From Ridgeia piscesae (taxonomy: Eukaryota > Annelida > Polychaeta > Sabellida > Siboglinidae), in assembly GCA_025642075.2 (NCBI GenBank), contig JAODUO010001741.1, forward strand, positions 1-64,000: a DNA stretch of 64,000 nt, given 5' to 3'. The position numbers and the translations under genes were made by a program. The notes beneath the pieces were generated by a model. That model did no database searches. It was not told where the DNA came from and saw nothing but the letters and a program-made list of their open reading frames with translations. Numbering within the stretch: the first letter of the stretch is position 1; the number at the start of each line of letters is the position of its first letter. Of this stretch, positions 1-10,944 are shown in pieces.

Positions 1-379
1 CCCTCAGATTCATCATTAAGTGAAATATTTTTCAAACAATGGTAACTCAAACTGTTAGCCATATAGCACTATCGCACAGCAAATGCTACGTTAATTATTG
101 TTTTATCAACAACACACTAGTTATACACAGCTATTTGCTGTATTTACACAGATTCTTCGGTTATTATCTTTACCCTTAATTGTATTCTGCTACATGAATA
201 ATGTCATATTTCTGCAGATGGCACCGCATATACAAGTCATTAAAGGCCAGCTTATCTGCAGGCAGTTATGGCCACAACAGATCAAGCTTCATCTGGTACA
301 ATGATTAAATGCGGGTCTACCATCTATCAATGCCAATCTTTCTAAACCTGCAAGTCTGTCTGGTGTTAATTGTTGTTAC

Positions 380-487
380 CTGAATGAAGCCCGGGTATTT
401 CTTGTCGAGCTCTTGTACTTGTTGGTCAGCCTTTGCTCTGATGGTGCTGTCGCTGTCTGTTCCCATACTGATCAAATATGGTACAAT
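380..487 (-). CDS. NIPBL: Internal exon of Nipped-B-like cohesin loader (SCC2/NIPBL)
   Basis: A 108-nt, 36-codon phase-0 exon. It has a clean acceptor (pyrimidine-rich tract ending ttgcag, upstream at 488-489) and a consensus donor (CATTCAG|gtaac). The translation contains VPYLISMGTDSDS, then KADQQVQELDKKYPGFIQ. This matches the C-terminal HEAT-repeat region of metazoan NIPBL/Nipped-B, where the pattern VPYLIxMGTD...KADQQ...(E/L)DKKYxGFI is conserved. Family knowledge: the protein is the nuclear loader that, with MAU2/SCC4, drives cohesin onto chromatin. Downstream exons should lie left of the window. The preceding exon should lie to the right on this strand, but I could not find it, so an isolated duplicated exon cannot be excluded. 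The codons show no damage. Confidence 0.75.
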
Positions 488-861
488 CTGCAACAGCCCC
501 ACACACCATCCATAATCTAGTCAACATGCATTCTTTCACATGCAGAGTGCATCGTACATTACACTAATAACATTTATGTATTCATCAACCTAGTTAAGCC
601 TGTATCTCTAGATAACCCCCTTGTATTTCAAATTCAACACACCACAAATGAGTATGTCTGTCTGTCTGTTTGTTTGAATGTTATGTCAGTCTTTCTGAAT
701 GTTTATCATCATTAGATGTTGTACAACGTTTGTGTTTAGTATGTATGAAAAAAAATTTTAACATTATTTACACATTTATATCTGTGAATGAATATGTATC
801 GCCGTTCTGAGTGACATTGCTTCCAGACAGAAATACAGCTGTATTTGGCCTTTATTTTCAG

Positions 862-980
862 GAGCCAGGCGACCGGAAGTCGCTACAGATGAAGAAGAAG
901 ACGACGACGACGATAAAGATGAATACGTCCAAGACCCACAGGCTAACACGTCCACCGTACTTGACGCTATTCCTTCGTGA
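862..980 (+). CDS. 3'-terminal exon of an unidentified gene with an acidic tail
   Basis: An acceptor (tttattttcag) opens a frame of 2 nt plus 38 codons and a TGA stop. The residues include ARRPEVATDEEEDDDDDKDE followed by YVQDPQANTSTVLDAIPS. The run of Asp/Glu is a typical disordered acidic C-terminus. A canonical AATAAA follows 38 nt after the stop, which supports a real mRNA 3' end. Upstream exons are not identified and would lie to the left, so the gene would run antisense to the NIPBL exon. I do not recognise the protein family; acidic tails are not diagnostic. Confidence 0.5.
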
Positions 981-1017
981 CCAATAATGTAAATGACCAG
1001 GTGTTGAGCATGAACAC

Positions 1018-1023
1018 AATAAA
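1018..1023 (+). promoter_or_regulatory. Polyadenylation signal AATAAA
   Basis: Canonical hexamer 38 nt after the TGA of the acidic-tail exon, followed by a GT-rich stretch (gtacacacgcgcgctcg). It fits the 3' end of the + strand transcript. Confidence 0.5.
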
Positions 1024-1466
1024 GTACACACGCGCGCTCGTACACACTACTGTTTCCTCTCTATTCAAAATATTATATTTGCTTTTTTCGCATTATTAGA
1101 CAGGAAACTCTGGTCGGTTTCGTCCAAATGTGTAACTCCGACTTACAAGTACAATATTGTAATGACACATGCATGGCCAGTAATCACATTTATGATCAAC
1201 ACAACAGTAGCAATAGTAATTTGTGATATTTGTAAGAATGTTCATGCTGTAGTTTTACATTGAGCAATGGTGCTAAATCGACGAGACGTCAGCGATTGAG
1301 CGAGATCTGGGAGTGAATTAGAACGCAATTGATTCCATCGAGGGGAATTTTCAAAATTCTTAAATCTCACAGTGCACCAGTTCCCTATCTAATAGCTCTG
1401 GTTGAGGGAAACGAGACGTAATGACGTCACAGACAACGTCGTTTGTTACGCAAGGTTCGTGGAGTA

Positions 1467-1510
1467 GGGGAGACCGGGGCTAGTTGTAACACGGGTAAGT
1501 TGTAACAGAG
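1467..1510 (+). repeat. Terminal-repeat-like motif next to a TA dinucleotide
   Basis: TA followed by GGGGAGACCGGGGC, then two related copies of a TAGTTGTAAC/TAAGTTGTAAC motif. The same TA|GGGGAGAC(C/T)GGGG pattern occurs inverted at 61,688-61,702, and a related G-rich terminus flanks the 3-kb pogo-like element at 56-59 kb. It looks like one end of a TA-targeting DNA transposon; the partner end is not seen. Confidence 0.35.
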
Positions 1511-1667
1511 GGCTTGTGGACAAAACTGCTAATGCAAATTATTCTGCAAGACGAGAGCATATATGTTCCTCAAAAGATGTGTGCATGTCGTGTGTAATAT
1601 CACGTGAATCCGTCGACACGCCATAAAGTTACGCCAATTTATTACGCGATTGGGCGTTCCCGCACTC

Positions 1668-1724
1668 CGAGAACACTCAAGACGCGATCGAGACGCATTT
1701 TCGCTGCGTCTTGACGGGTTCTCG
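1668..1724. repeat. Inverted repeat (hairpin) rich in CGAGA/GCGTC
   Basis: The left arm CGAGAACACTCAAGACGC pairs with a right arm ending GGGTTCTCG across about 20 nt. Further CTCGAG-containing pieces follow to about 1,770. It may be the core of a small palindromic transposon. The surrounding 1.1-2.0 kb holds no convincing exon. Confidence 0.4.
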
Positions 1725-2078
1725 AGGTTGCCATGGTGCGTCTCGAGTGAGACCAGAGCGAGTCTCGAGGTGATTACACACATATTAATTCACCAGGTTG
1801 GTTCTGCGGAGACGCGAATGCGTCTCAAGGCACGACGGGTCGATGCGCGCGCTCGGGTGGCAAATGGGGAAAACAAAATGGCAGGCTATAAGAAAACAAA
1901 TTAAAATATTATCAACTGAAAGTGTGCCGTCAAGTAGACAATGCTAGACGTGTGCGTTTGATTTGTTTGGCGGTTTGCTCTACATTAAGCTGATGTTATG
2001 AACATATAATTATATTAGGACTGTCGCCTAGATACACGCACGCACGATTATATGCGCATATTATTATATCGAAAGGTC

Positions 2079-2267
2079 CTACTTGAGAAGAATGGTGCCC
2101 AAGTTTAGCTTCAACTTCTTCGCCAGGTCGGTGCTAAGTAACGGTGTATCAAGTCCGTTGGGCATAACACGATGAACTATAATATTGTCTTTGCAAGATC
2201 CACGAGACAATGCATTTCGCGCTGATGGCAATGTCTGATCTGCGCTTCCATGCAGATCCCCATGAAT
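2079..2267 (-). CDS. Candidate 3'-terminal exon, 62 codons, unknown protein
   Basis: An uninterrupted frame from an acceptor-like ttaacag to TAG. It reads IHGDLHGSADQTLPSARNAL, then DNIIVHRVMPNGLDTPLLST and KKLKLNLGTILLK. Amino-acid composition is protein-like and the acceptor is plausible. There is no start codon and no recognised domain. It lies head-to-head with the THAP-like + strand candidate 160 bp away. Upstream exons would have to lie further right on the minus strand; none is found. Confidence 0.35.
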   Translation of the reverse strand: MHGDLHGSADQTLPSARNALSRGSCKDNIIVHRVMPNGLDTPLLSTDLAKKLKLNLGTILLK

Positions 2268-2425
2268 CTGTTAACGAGACCAGCATCGACCAGACCCTTG
2301 TGACTCAACTTTTTTGAATATTCATATTTTTGCCGAGATGTGACGTCAGCTCGAATCCCTTATAACTTTCCATGTATTCAGAGCACGTTTACAAGTTTGG
2401 TTTTAGCATTGATACGATCGTCAGA

Positions 2426-2589
2426 ATGAGTTATTGTGCGATATTCCGATGTAACGCAAAAACTAGCCAACATCGAGGAACAAACAATTATCTTACGGTT
2501 CCACATGAATCAAATTTTTTTGATAAAAATCAAGCCGAACAACCCAATGGTTTCGTTGCCCGACACTGCTTCGCTGCCGTAGTTTTCAG
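2426..2589 (+). CDS. Candidate first exon, THAP-like zinc-finger start
   Basis: ATG opens a 54-codon frame that ends in a donor (TTTTCAG|gtaaat). The N-terminus MSYCAIFRCN gives C-x4-C close to the start methionine. Further on is LTVPHES, reminiscent of the C-x(2-4)-C and following LxxxPxE pattern at the start of THAP-type C2CH DNA-binding domains. The distal C-x2-H pair would have to come from a later exon, which I did not find. The final part (RHCFAAVVF) may already be non-coding. THAP domains occur both in host transcription factors and in P-element-like transposases, so this could be either. Confidence 0.3.
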
Positions 2590-2750
2590 GTAAATTGTAT
2601 CGAATGCAGCCAAATGTATATGATCTACACCTATAAATACACACAGCAAACATAGGCATAGTCCATACTATCATTATAATATCGATTGATGTAGGAGCAG
2701 CTATACAATTTGAATTAACAATTGAAATCAGCAAAGTCAAATTTATTGGT

Positions 2751-2831
2751 TTCGCTAGCTCATTTGGTAGATGCGTTAGCATGTTGCGCTTCATTTCAGA
2801 GTTAAGAAGTATCACCGGTTCCAATCCCACA
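2751..2831 (+). repeat. tRNA-like sequence, probably the head of a tRNA-derived SINE
   Basis: An A-box-like TAGCTCATTTGGTAGATGC (2,756-2,774) and a B-box-like GGTTCCAATCC (2,817-2,827) are spaced as in a tRNA gene internal promoter. Acceptor-stem pairing is not convincing, so a SINE or tRNA pseudogene is more likely than a functional tRNA. Confidence 0.5.
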
Positions 2832-3429
2832 CGCTTTTCTTGTTCACGCCTTTTTCCTAATATAATATAAACCAACTCTGTGTTATATATTATAATAATG
2901 CACTATTTGTAAAAAAAAATCTTCATTGTTGTAATTATGATTTTTCCGACAAAAATGAAACGTTATAAGCATATCTATATCGCGAATAAAGTAGCCTATT
3001 ATTCCAAAAATGAAAAATATATTTCAAAATAGTCCACCATTGTATAACAAGATTTGGTTTATGGTACTTTAGGGTAGGGAATATGGTGTGAAACAGAAAG
3101 ACCGTGCAGGATTCGAACAAGTCTACCAATTAAGGTACCGAGATTGACAGGTAGAAAAAACAAATACTCAAACAGATTAACCAAATATTTCGTTATTTAG
3201 GCGAAACATTTGGTTGCTGAAATATTTGATAGATTTTGACTTTTGTACTGTTGAAACGCCCGAGGCCGAAAGGAAAACAATAGACGCAAATAGTTCATTA
3301 GGCTACATACACGAAATGTCTGGTCTGGAATATTTTACGATTATGTTGCTAGTTGTGGCTGCTTTTTATCAGTTTATTATTATGCTTGAACTGTTTTTAG
3401 GCATGAATAGTTGGGTCCAATAGCAATGC

Positions 3430-4959
3430 CACAACTATTAAATTGGCCTACATTTAAGAATATAGGAACGACTGTTGATATTTGAAATTTTGCATGATTG
3501 TGCAGTTTTTATTATAATTTATTCATATTGTTATATGTTTGTTTACCATGGCAAATAATCTCTTCATTTATAATCCAGCGATATTTATACAGCATTTTTA
3601 TCATATTTATTTTATTATTAATTTGTAAAACGCTTACTATTTATATCGTAGTTTTAGGAAAGAATATGTAAAGTGCTGTGAACGTTATGGATTTGTGCGC
3701 TATATGAAATTAAATTATGAGCTAAGTTCAATTAAAAGTTGTAGGCTGCATGGCCATTCTGTGTCGGATGAACAAATGTCTTAGAATTGGCCGATTTGTT
3801 ATATATGAAAATATACATCAATACAAGCTTATCCTGAAAATGTGAGCTTCATTTGACAATTTTTCCAAATGTTAGTGTAGTAGTATAATTTTGTAACTTT
3901 GGTCAGATTTAGCATGATGAACTAATAAAACTATGAATATTTAACACAGCTTTGAAATTTTGTACAAAGACTAAATGACATATGGGGAATCCAAATCTGC
4001 CACAATGTATGTCTGATGAATTATACATGATATTCTGGCTCATATTTGCAAGGCAAAATTAACCTGGAATGATACCCAGTTGTGACTGATGTTTATGCTT
4101 AGTTCCCTAAAATTATAATTGCTATTCCAAAATAAATCAGGACTGTTGCACTGTGTTTACATTATACATCTCTAACAAAATCGATAAATAATATTTTGCA
4201 CTAATACAAACATGGTAATATTGCCAGAGGTATAGGTTACACAACATAGAAACTTCACTGTAGTGTTCCATAAATGTGTGTTAGCAACTAGTGAAACAAT
4301 TGAGGAGTGTTCATCTTACTCTTGATTCTATACATTTTTGGCATTGCATTTAGCTTTAGGGATTCCCCTAGAGGGCGCCTCTGCATCAACATCATATTAT
4401 GCTCTTATAAATATTGCATGTTCCAAAATTCATACGATCCAAGTTAAAACACCTATCTGATTTGTTCCTTGTTTCTAATGTACATTTATATCACTTGTAT
4501 CCCTGGAGATATCATCATGTTTTTATTGGTTCAAAATAGTATTTATTGTTGGAGATGTATGATGCAAACATACAGTACAAGAGTCCCGATTTATTTTGGA
4601 ATAGAAACTAAACCTCCAATTTAGATAATAACAAATAATGAATTTACTAAGGATTTTTTTATTATTATGACATTATAGTTACCATTCTGTGCACAATCTG
4701 TATATTCACCATCCGATGGCATTTGTTTTATACTGACAAAGGAATTGTGAGAGAATTTGTACAATGTATTAGTCATGAATGAATATGTACAATTTATAAA
4801 AATGGCTTTGTAAATATAATCTACCTGTAATCATACTAATTTTTTTATTATGTTCAATGATACATGTTTAGCTTTGCTCACATTTAGCCTAAATTGTGAG
4901 TGCATTAATTGAGAAGTGAACGTCAAATCAATTGTCACACGGTTTATTCAATCAATGTC
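3430..4959. other. AT-rich intergenic DNA without recognisable genes
   Basis: Short frames only and many A/T runs. A small near-palindrome (gggattcccctagagggcgcc) is at about 4,359-4,380. No splice-bounded frame or transposon motif is seen. Confidence 0.5.
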
Positions 4960-5095
4960 TTATGGGCCAACACCACGTTGAATATTCCTTGACATATAGT
5001 GCCTAAACAACAAGTGCATTGGCCTTTTCTTCGGTCTGACAAAAGGCTTGAAGAGTTCATCCAAGCAGACATGGCTCAATGACCAGCCTCTTGCA
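4960..5095 (-). CDS. Candidate 3'-terminal exon, partner of the exon at 7,532-7,625
   Basis: After a very good acceptor (ttcattccattgcag) an open frame of 44 codons ends in TAA. It is rich in basic and aromatic residues (ELFKPFVRPKKRPMHLLF, then RHYMSRNIQRGVGP). The frame requires 2 nt from the preceding exon. One of the two open frames of the 7,532-7,625 exon ends with exactly 2 spare nt, so the splice would be in frame. An alternative frame stops after a few codons (VQEAGH). No known domain is recognised. Confidence 0.35.
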
Positions 5096-5439
5096 CTGCA
5101 ATGGAATGAATAACATATCTGAAATAAAATCATTTACAGTCTGATAGAGAAATTAACACTTACAAATTGCACTATTTGCAGCAATACAAATAGGTTATTA
5201 AAATAGTACATAATTTGGTGCAGAAGAACGTTAGATTTGACAAGCTATTGTATGTGATGGATTTATTTAAAATAAAATGTAAAAACATTATACAGATATA
5301 CATAAGATATAAATACAAAGTACATTAAATATAGGGATGACACAACAAAGTGCAAGCACTTATTTCCATTGTGGTCCCTACAGATACAGACAAATACATG
5401 ACAGACATTGACATAATATCACAAATGTAACAATATTAA

Positions 5440-7290
5440 AACAACAATAATAAATAAAATGTGATAAATAATCATTGCATGTATTATTTAAAAAAATAAT
5501 ACAAATAAATAATAATAAATAAAAATTACGTCATAAATTACGATTAAAAATAATTAAAATAGCTGGCTTCCTGATCATGAAGATAACTGAACAAAAACTG
5601 TTTCACTAGATATTTAAATTGACTGTTGTCCAGAACACTTTGTATATGTTGTGGCAATTCGTTCCATGCTAGTACACCTGTGTAGTAAAACGATGTTTCA
5701 CCAAAAGATTTAACATACGGTACATGAAGAGAGAGAGAGTACTTGATCTGGTATTTATGCCGTGCAGCTTGCATGATACGTTTATAAAATTGGACAAATA
5801 CCTCGGTGCTCTATCATTTATAACATTGTATACAAGGTTCAATTTTAATTGTTTTACCCGTAGCTCAATTGGTAACATATTCACCAGCCTAAACTCCCTC
5901 AAACCGATGTGAGTTCTAGTAGGTGTATATATAAGGAACCGGATTACCTTGTTCTGGGTACACTGTAGTCTAGATTTATATTTCTTGGTTAACCCTGAGA
6001 ACCATGATGAACAAGCATAATCAAAATGACATAGTATTAAGGCTGAGGTAAGAATTTTTTGTTTTCATGTTGACATTTTTTGTTTGTCTATACAAGAAGT
6101 TTAATTTGGCATTTGACTTATAAATAATCTTATCAGCCACTCTTTCTCCAGTTAGAGACTCATCTAACTCTATACCTAGATATTTAACATGTGTTTGACA
6201 TGTCAATGTGGTGCCAGCACATTTCACCTGAATAGAACTACAGGTACAGTGTACAAAGTTTACGTTTTGATCCAAAAAGAATATATTCGGTTTTCCCTAG
6301 ATGGAGGGACAATTTATTATTAATTAACCACTCTCTGGCTGCCTCAAGCTCTGAGGAAAGACTTTCTTGGATCAGTTGGGTGTTTTTACCCGAAACTAAA
6401 AGAGCTGAATCATCAGCATACAAAAGCAGTTTGCAACGAACAGCTGTGGAAATATCATTAATATAATATTATAAATAATAAAGGTCCAAGAATTGAACCT
6501 TGTGGGACACCACATGCGAGTCATAGGTTTCGATATAGTTTCATTAATTTCAACTGATTGTTGCCGTTCACATAAATATGAGTTAAACCAGACTATGGCA
6601 GATTTGTGAAGTCCTATTGCATCGAGTTTTTGAAGCATAATCTTATGATTTACCGTATCAAAGGCCTTCTGAAGATCACGTAGCACCATATCTATGTAAT
6701 TACCTTTATCATGCTCCTGTTTTAGGAAGACAGTGAGTGATATTAAACATGTTTCGGTAGAATAGGAGGATCTAAAGCCAGACTGATGTTCATACAGTAG
6801 CTGATGTCACATATCAAAATATGGCTTATCACTTATCATTTTTATGAAAAGTGTTCACAGCGGTAGACACATATAAGTGTTTCACTTCAAGTCTACTTCT
6901 TTTCAAAACACGTTTCTTAATTGTATTTCACTCGTACCATGTGACTTATTATTTGTATTGCTTGCTTTTTAATGTTGTGTTTTGAAATAAATTGAATTGA
7001 ATTTATGTGATTTGGAGATACGTATTCAATTGTTTCAAATAATTTTGAGATCGTATTTAAAATCGAGATCGGTCTGTAATTACCGGCTTCAATTTTACTA
7101 TTCTTTTTGTAAATGGGCATCACTTTTGCAGATTTAAGATTTACTGGGATTTTGCCGGTGGACAATGATAAATTAAAAATATGTGTCAAAGGAGACGCAA
7201 TGAGCTTAGCACCATCCTTAATGAATATGGGTGACAATACGTCCAATCCAGTTGCCTTGCTTGAGTTCAATTTGCATAAAATACTGAGTA
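5440..7290 (-). mobile_element. Degenerate non-LTR retrotransposon, RT domain (Jockey/CR1-like)
   Basis: Broken minus-strand frames read, in order: the pre-RT segment (KATGLDVLSPIF, IPVNLKSAKVMPIYKK, AGNYRPISIL; 6,917-7,270), then RT motifs (HQSGFRSSYSTE; DLQKAFDTVNH at about 6,640-6,690; the catalytic-type box YADDSALLVSG at about 6,390-6,420). These are followed by the thumb (KYLGIELDESLTG) and a C-terminal tail down to about 5,544. Several frameshifts separate these blocks, so the element is dead. The 3' end runs into an AATAA-rich tail at 5,440-5,540. It sits inside the putative intron between the exons at 7.5 and 5.0 kb, on the same strand. Confidence 0.8.
6795..7012. repeat. Insertion of about 215 bp splitting the RT domain
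   Basis: The RT reading is continuous on either side (…SKLFETI / YEHQSGF) but separated by about 0.2 kb of AT-rich, non-RT sequence. This includes an AATTGAATTGAATT motif and a CCATATTTTGATATG motif also seen near 7,720 and 26,672. It is probably a small non-autonomous repeat. No target duplication could be defined. Confidence 0.45.
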
Positions 7291-7531
7291 CGTTGTTCTC
7301 ACTGACTTATCTGACTTATTATGCAATGTGCTGTATACAGACAGCACATTTAAAAGATTGTAGCGACAGGACATTTAGTAAGCATATAGTTATCCTTAGA
7401 TCATACTTCCTTTCACCTTAAAACATTACAATCCAGGTGCTAGTAAGATATAATGTACAGAGTACAAATTAAACAACTGCCATACATATCCATGTTTAAT
7501 TAGATAAGTTATCCTTATTCTTGTAACTTAC

Positions 7532-7625
7532 CAAGATAACAATTTTGTGTTTCGGTGGAGTACAGCACAGTTTGCATTGTCATTTTGCGTGTTTGCTTTG
7601 CTTGCATAACCACTGTTGTGGCAGC
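7532..7625 (-). CDS. Candidate internal exon, unknown gene
   Basis: Strong acceptor (atattgtttcag) and strong donor (TATCTTG|gtaagtt) bound 94 nt. Two frames are open. One reads AATTVVMQAKQTRKMTMQTV and leaves 1 nt; the other reads HNSGYASKANTQNDNANCAV and leaves 2 nt, the latter joining in frame to the 44-codon exon at 4,960-5,095. Because both splice sites are near-consensus I believe an exon exists, but the frame is undecided and no family is recognised. Confidence 0.4.
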
Positions 7626-7859
7626 CTGAAACAATATATACCCTTGTCTATGAGCTACACATCAAAACCAAAAGGTTAATTAAAAAGAAAGGAAAGCAAC
7701 GTGTAAAATTTAAACCATATTTTGATATGGACAGCCACATATCTTCATATTTGTTCATACTTCTATTTCCAAAGACGCACAAAATGTCTTCCTGAGTGCT
7801 AACAAGTGATCAAAATTAAAGGTTACTTGACATATTCTTATCAGGTACACCCATGAATA

Positions 7860-7945
7860 AGTTAGATTATACAATTTATGTGTGTCTTCTCACATCTTGC
7901 AGGAATAATGTTAATGGAATCATATTTTTGTGATGGCATTACAGT
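7860..7945 (+). repeat. Dispersed motif around GTGTGTCTTCTCACATCTTGC
   Basis: A block of roughly 80 bp (acacaatttgtgtgtgtctt…ggaataatg…ggaat) recurs near 14,190-14,260, 20,615-20,680 and 26,758-26,830. It marks one boundary of the repeated modules that fill the next 28 kb. Confidence 0.5.
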
Positions 7946-8139
7946 AACAGAATGACATTTTTTCTCTTAGCCTATATGAGTAACAAGATTCTAAATATGA
8001 ATTGTACGCACCTAGATGCGATTCATGTGATCAGGTAATTGATCAATTCTACCAGGGTCTTGGCTCAATTATGATGATAATTCTAAAGGTGGATGTAGTT
8101 GTAGTAGTGGTAGATTTGAATGCCAAAGTATAGGCAGAT

Positions 8140-9375
8140 GCTTATTCCACCTGGCAAGGCACTTCTGGCAAATTTGGGTTAAAATTGGGCTCAGCAAATG
8201 ATACAGGTTTCATGCTATCAGAATTTGCTAAATTCAGTTGAACAGTCTTCAACCTTAGACTGTTGAATGAGAAGTTTCGAAACAACCAGAAACAAATATT
8301 CCGTAATTTCATAGACTTCAAGAAAATCTTTGACAAGAACAAATGGCAAGAACAAATGTGTGCAATTCTGAGAAAGTTTAACATCAGCCAAGTAATTGCA
8401 AATGCAACTGAGGCCTTGTATCATCCATCCCAGAATGCAGTTCTGATGAGATGAAATTAGAACCTGGTTCTCCACCCAGGTTGGTATGAGACAGGGATGT
8501 ATACTCTCATCTACCATTTTCAATGTCTTTCTAGTATACATAATTATGTAGGCCTTCAATGGGTTTGAAGGGACGGTAAGCATGGAAGAACAATCACTAA
8601 CCTACACTTCGCTAATGATATAGATCTAGTGGCAGGCAAAGCAGAAGAACTGATCAACTTGACAAGTAGAGTTGAGGAGAGTGCAAAGAAGTTTGGCATG
8701 CAAATCAGTGCAGAAAAAAGCAGTGATGAGGATGGGAATCAATGAGGACATAGCAGTAATTTTAGATGGGAAAGTACAGGAAATGGTAAGACAGTACAAA
8801 TACTTTGGAGCAACTATAACAGTTGATGCAAGATCTAATTAAGAAATAAACATCCAGATTGTTATAGCTACATCACTGCTGGCAAAGCCGAAGTCCATCT
8901 GGAGAGATAAAAACATCTATGGTAGTCAGAATGAGTTTGCTGAGAGCATCAGTCTTCCTCTATGGACATGAAACTGGGATGGTCAACGCAGAGATGGAAA
9001 AGTGCATCAATGCTTTTGAGATGAACTGCATGTAGAAGTCAACAAAAAAGTTCACTACTCCTCAAACACCACAAACAAAGAAGTACGAGAACTGATGTGG
9101 AGAGATATATTGGCAAGTTAGAACATCTGTTGACAATTATGAAAAGAAGATTTATTCGAGTGATCAGATGGAAGGGGAGCACGGTTGACACCATCCTGCA
9201 AGGACGAACTGATGGGTCAAGAAAGATAGGAAGACCAGCAAGGTCATGGACTGGCAACATGAAAGAATGGGATGGGCTCAGATTCAATACAATTGTTAGA
9301 ACAGCTGAAGGCACAAGTGTGGAAAACCTGCGAGCCAAGATCCAATGTTCTTTGACCCTCACGCTATAAGGCGTA
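8140..9375 (+). mobile_element. Degenerate non-LTR retrotransposon, RT to C-terminus
   Basis: Broken + strand frames give FIDFKKIFDKNKW (RT block A) and NATEALYHPSQNAVLM. LHFANDIDLVAGKAEELIN follows, where the usual DD is ND. Then come SAEKSS and the tail TILQGRTDGSRKIGRPARSW followed by TGNMKEWDGLRFN. The tail motif GR.R..GRP...W..N.KEW is characteristic of elements commonly annotated as endonuclease/reverse transcriptase, related to I/RTE-like clades, and differs from the element at 5.4-7.3 kb. Many stops and shifts; 5' part absent. A short GATA repeat follows the stop at 9,367. Confidence 0.75.
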
Positions 9376-9399
9376 GATATAGATAGATAGATAATGGAA

Positions 9400-9855
9400 T
9401 TACAGTAAAAGAATTACATGTTTTTTTTCTCTTGCACTATAAGATAAAATAAGAAACCAGTAACGGGACCTGAGTGCATTAGAAGTCTGCACAGACAATG
9501 GGAGAATGTTTCAGCTAATTATGAATGGAATCTTTGGACAATACGTATGAAAACCACCCTTGGATTTAGAAACATGTTCTGTCTGTGACATATAAGACTA
9601 TCAAAACAGAATGTCAGCCGTGTTCCATAAAAATCAACAAAATAGGTAAGATTATCTACAAAAGATTTCTTGCAGAATGTTTTGATGAACTTTCAGAGAT
9701 TCTACAGTCACAGTATTTCCACAGACCACATTACTACAGTATGCCATGTCAGTGATGATGATGTAAACAAACGTAATATTTCAGTTTATTGGGAGAAACT
9801 TGGACAGTTGGCCGAAGAAGGGGCCAAAGCAGAAAAGATGTGCGGGTTTAATTGA
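9400..9855 (+). repeat. Module family copy 1, with longest coding-like frame
   Basis: This is the most open copy of a sequence family repeated eight or more times to 28 kb. The frame at 9,670-9,855 reads SISTDHITTVCHVSDDDVNK, then RNISVYWEKLGQLAEEGAKA. Upstream pieces (DLETCSVCD, motif GNGIFGQ) recur at 15,560 and 26,950. Substitutions between copies often preserve the translation, which hints at a protein ancestor, but no copy is fully open. I do not recognise the protein. Confidence 0.45.
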
Positions 9856-10944
9856 GAACCAGTTGTGATCCTAACTTTCTCATCATAACATCTTGCCAGC
9901 ACATGAAGAGATCTATGGAGTGTGTGGGAAGAAGATGCCAAACTAACTTGTTGAGGTCCTCAACCATTCATCATGGACTGACCACAGACAGTCACCTCAT
10001 ACTGATTAAAATGCAGCCAAATGTGTATGTGCCGGCAGGACATCGCTGCCCACTGATAAAGCAACAACGCCAGCTCCTGTGGCCAGCCAAGTGTGGAAAA
10101 CATTGAGGTTGTCGCATCTTAATGGCTACACTCATCGCTGTAGTCATCTGGGAGATACTTGCACAAGATTGACAACAGTGGAGGCAGGCCAGTCACAAAG
10201 GAAAACGCCATATTAAAGAAAATATATCACAAAAGTACCAACATGATTACAATCCCCACCTTGGCTTTCCCGATGCCTCTGCCCCATCTTCTTCTGTGCA
10301 AACTGCAGAAGAGGCTTTTCAGCTCAGATTGGACTAATCGAGTGAAACATATGGACATAACGTACACTGCTGTCATCACCGGGCATGATGGACAGTGCTC
10401 AAAGAGAGATTATTTTGTATAAGTGGCATAATAAAAATGTCAAATGAGTTGGTTTTCAAATGTCTTAAAAATCAAAAGGTAATCTTTCTCCCTCCTTTCT
10501 AAATATTGTCATTAGTAATGCTGTTTCATGTATATTGTCCATTATTTACACTGTTTATTTTAGTGTGTTTATTTATTTCATAATTTATTATGTATTGCAT
10601 ATGTTTATATATGTCCAAGAATGACAATGGAAACACGTTTGTGCACTTTCCAGGGTCATCCTTATACATTATGTTCTTTATATTATGTTCATGTATGTAC
10701 AACATTACATTTTTATATTGAATACACCAGCCAACCATCCAAAAAACTGTGGACATCCCATGTTACATGGTTGTTGGTCAATATTGGTTGTAGGACGACA
10801 GGTGGTCATCACATGCTGACTGCAAAGTGACCAACTATGGACATGCTGGCAGAACCATCGCTGCCCACAGATAGAGCAACAACTGTGGTACAATCAAGTG
10901 TGGAGAACATCGAAGCTAACATCATCCCTCGTCTGAAGAGTTCA
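9752..10944 (+). repeat. Segment duplicated at 14,330-15,499
   Basis: About 1.1 kb (GGCCGAAGAAGGGGCCAAAG … GTGTGGAGAACATCGAAGCT) is repeated with mostly point differences and small indels at 14,330-15,499. Both copies contain the PTDR-type segment (ACAGATAGAGCAACAAC) and end at the first 42-bp-like unit. The same orientation implies tandem or segmental duplication. Confidence 0.7.

Noticed and set aside
3214..3423. 69-codon + frame with a hydrophobic segment (TIMLLVVAAFYQFIIM)
   Set aside because: An isolated short frame in AT-rich DNA, no splice or homology support.
5669..5912. tRNA-like word CCCGTAGCTCAATTGGTAAC on + strand
   Set aside because: It lies in frame within the antisense RT C-terminal coding remnant and no B box follows at tRNA spacing.
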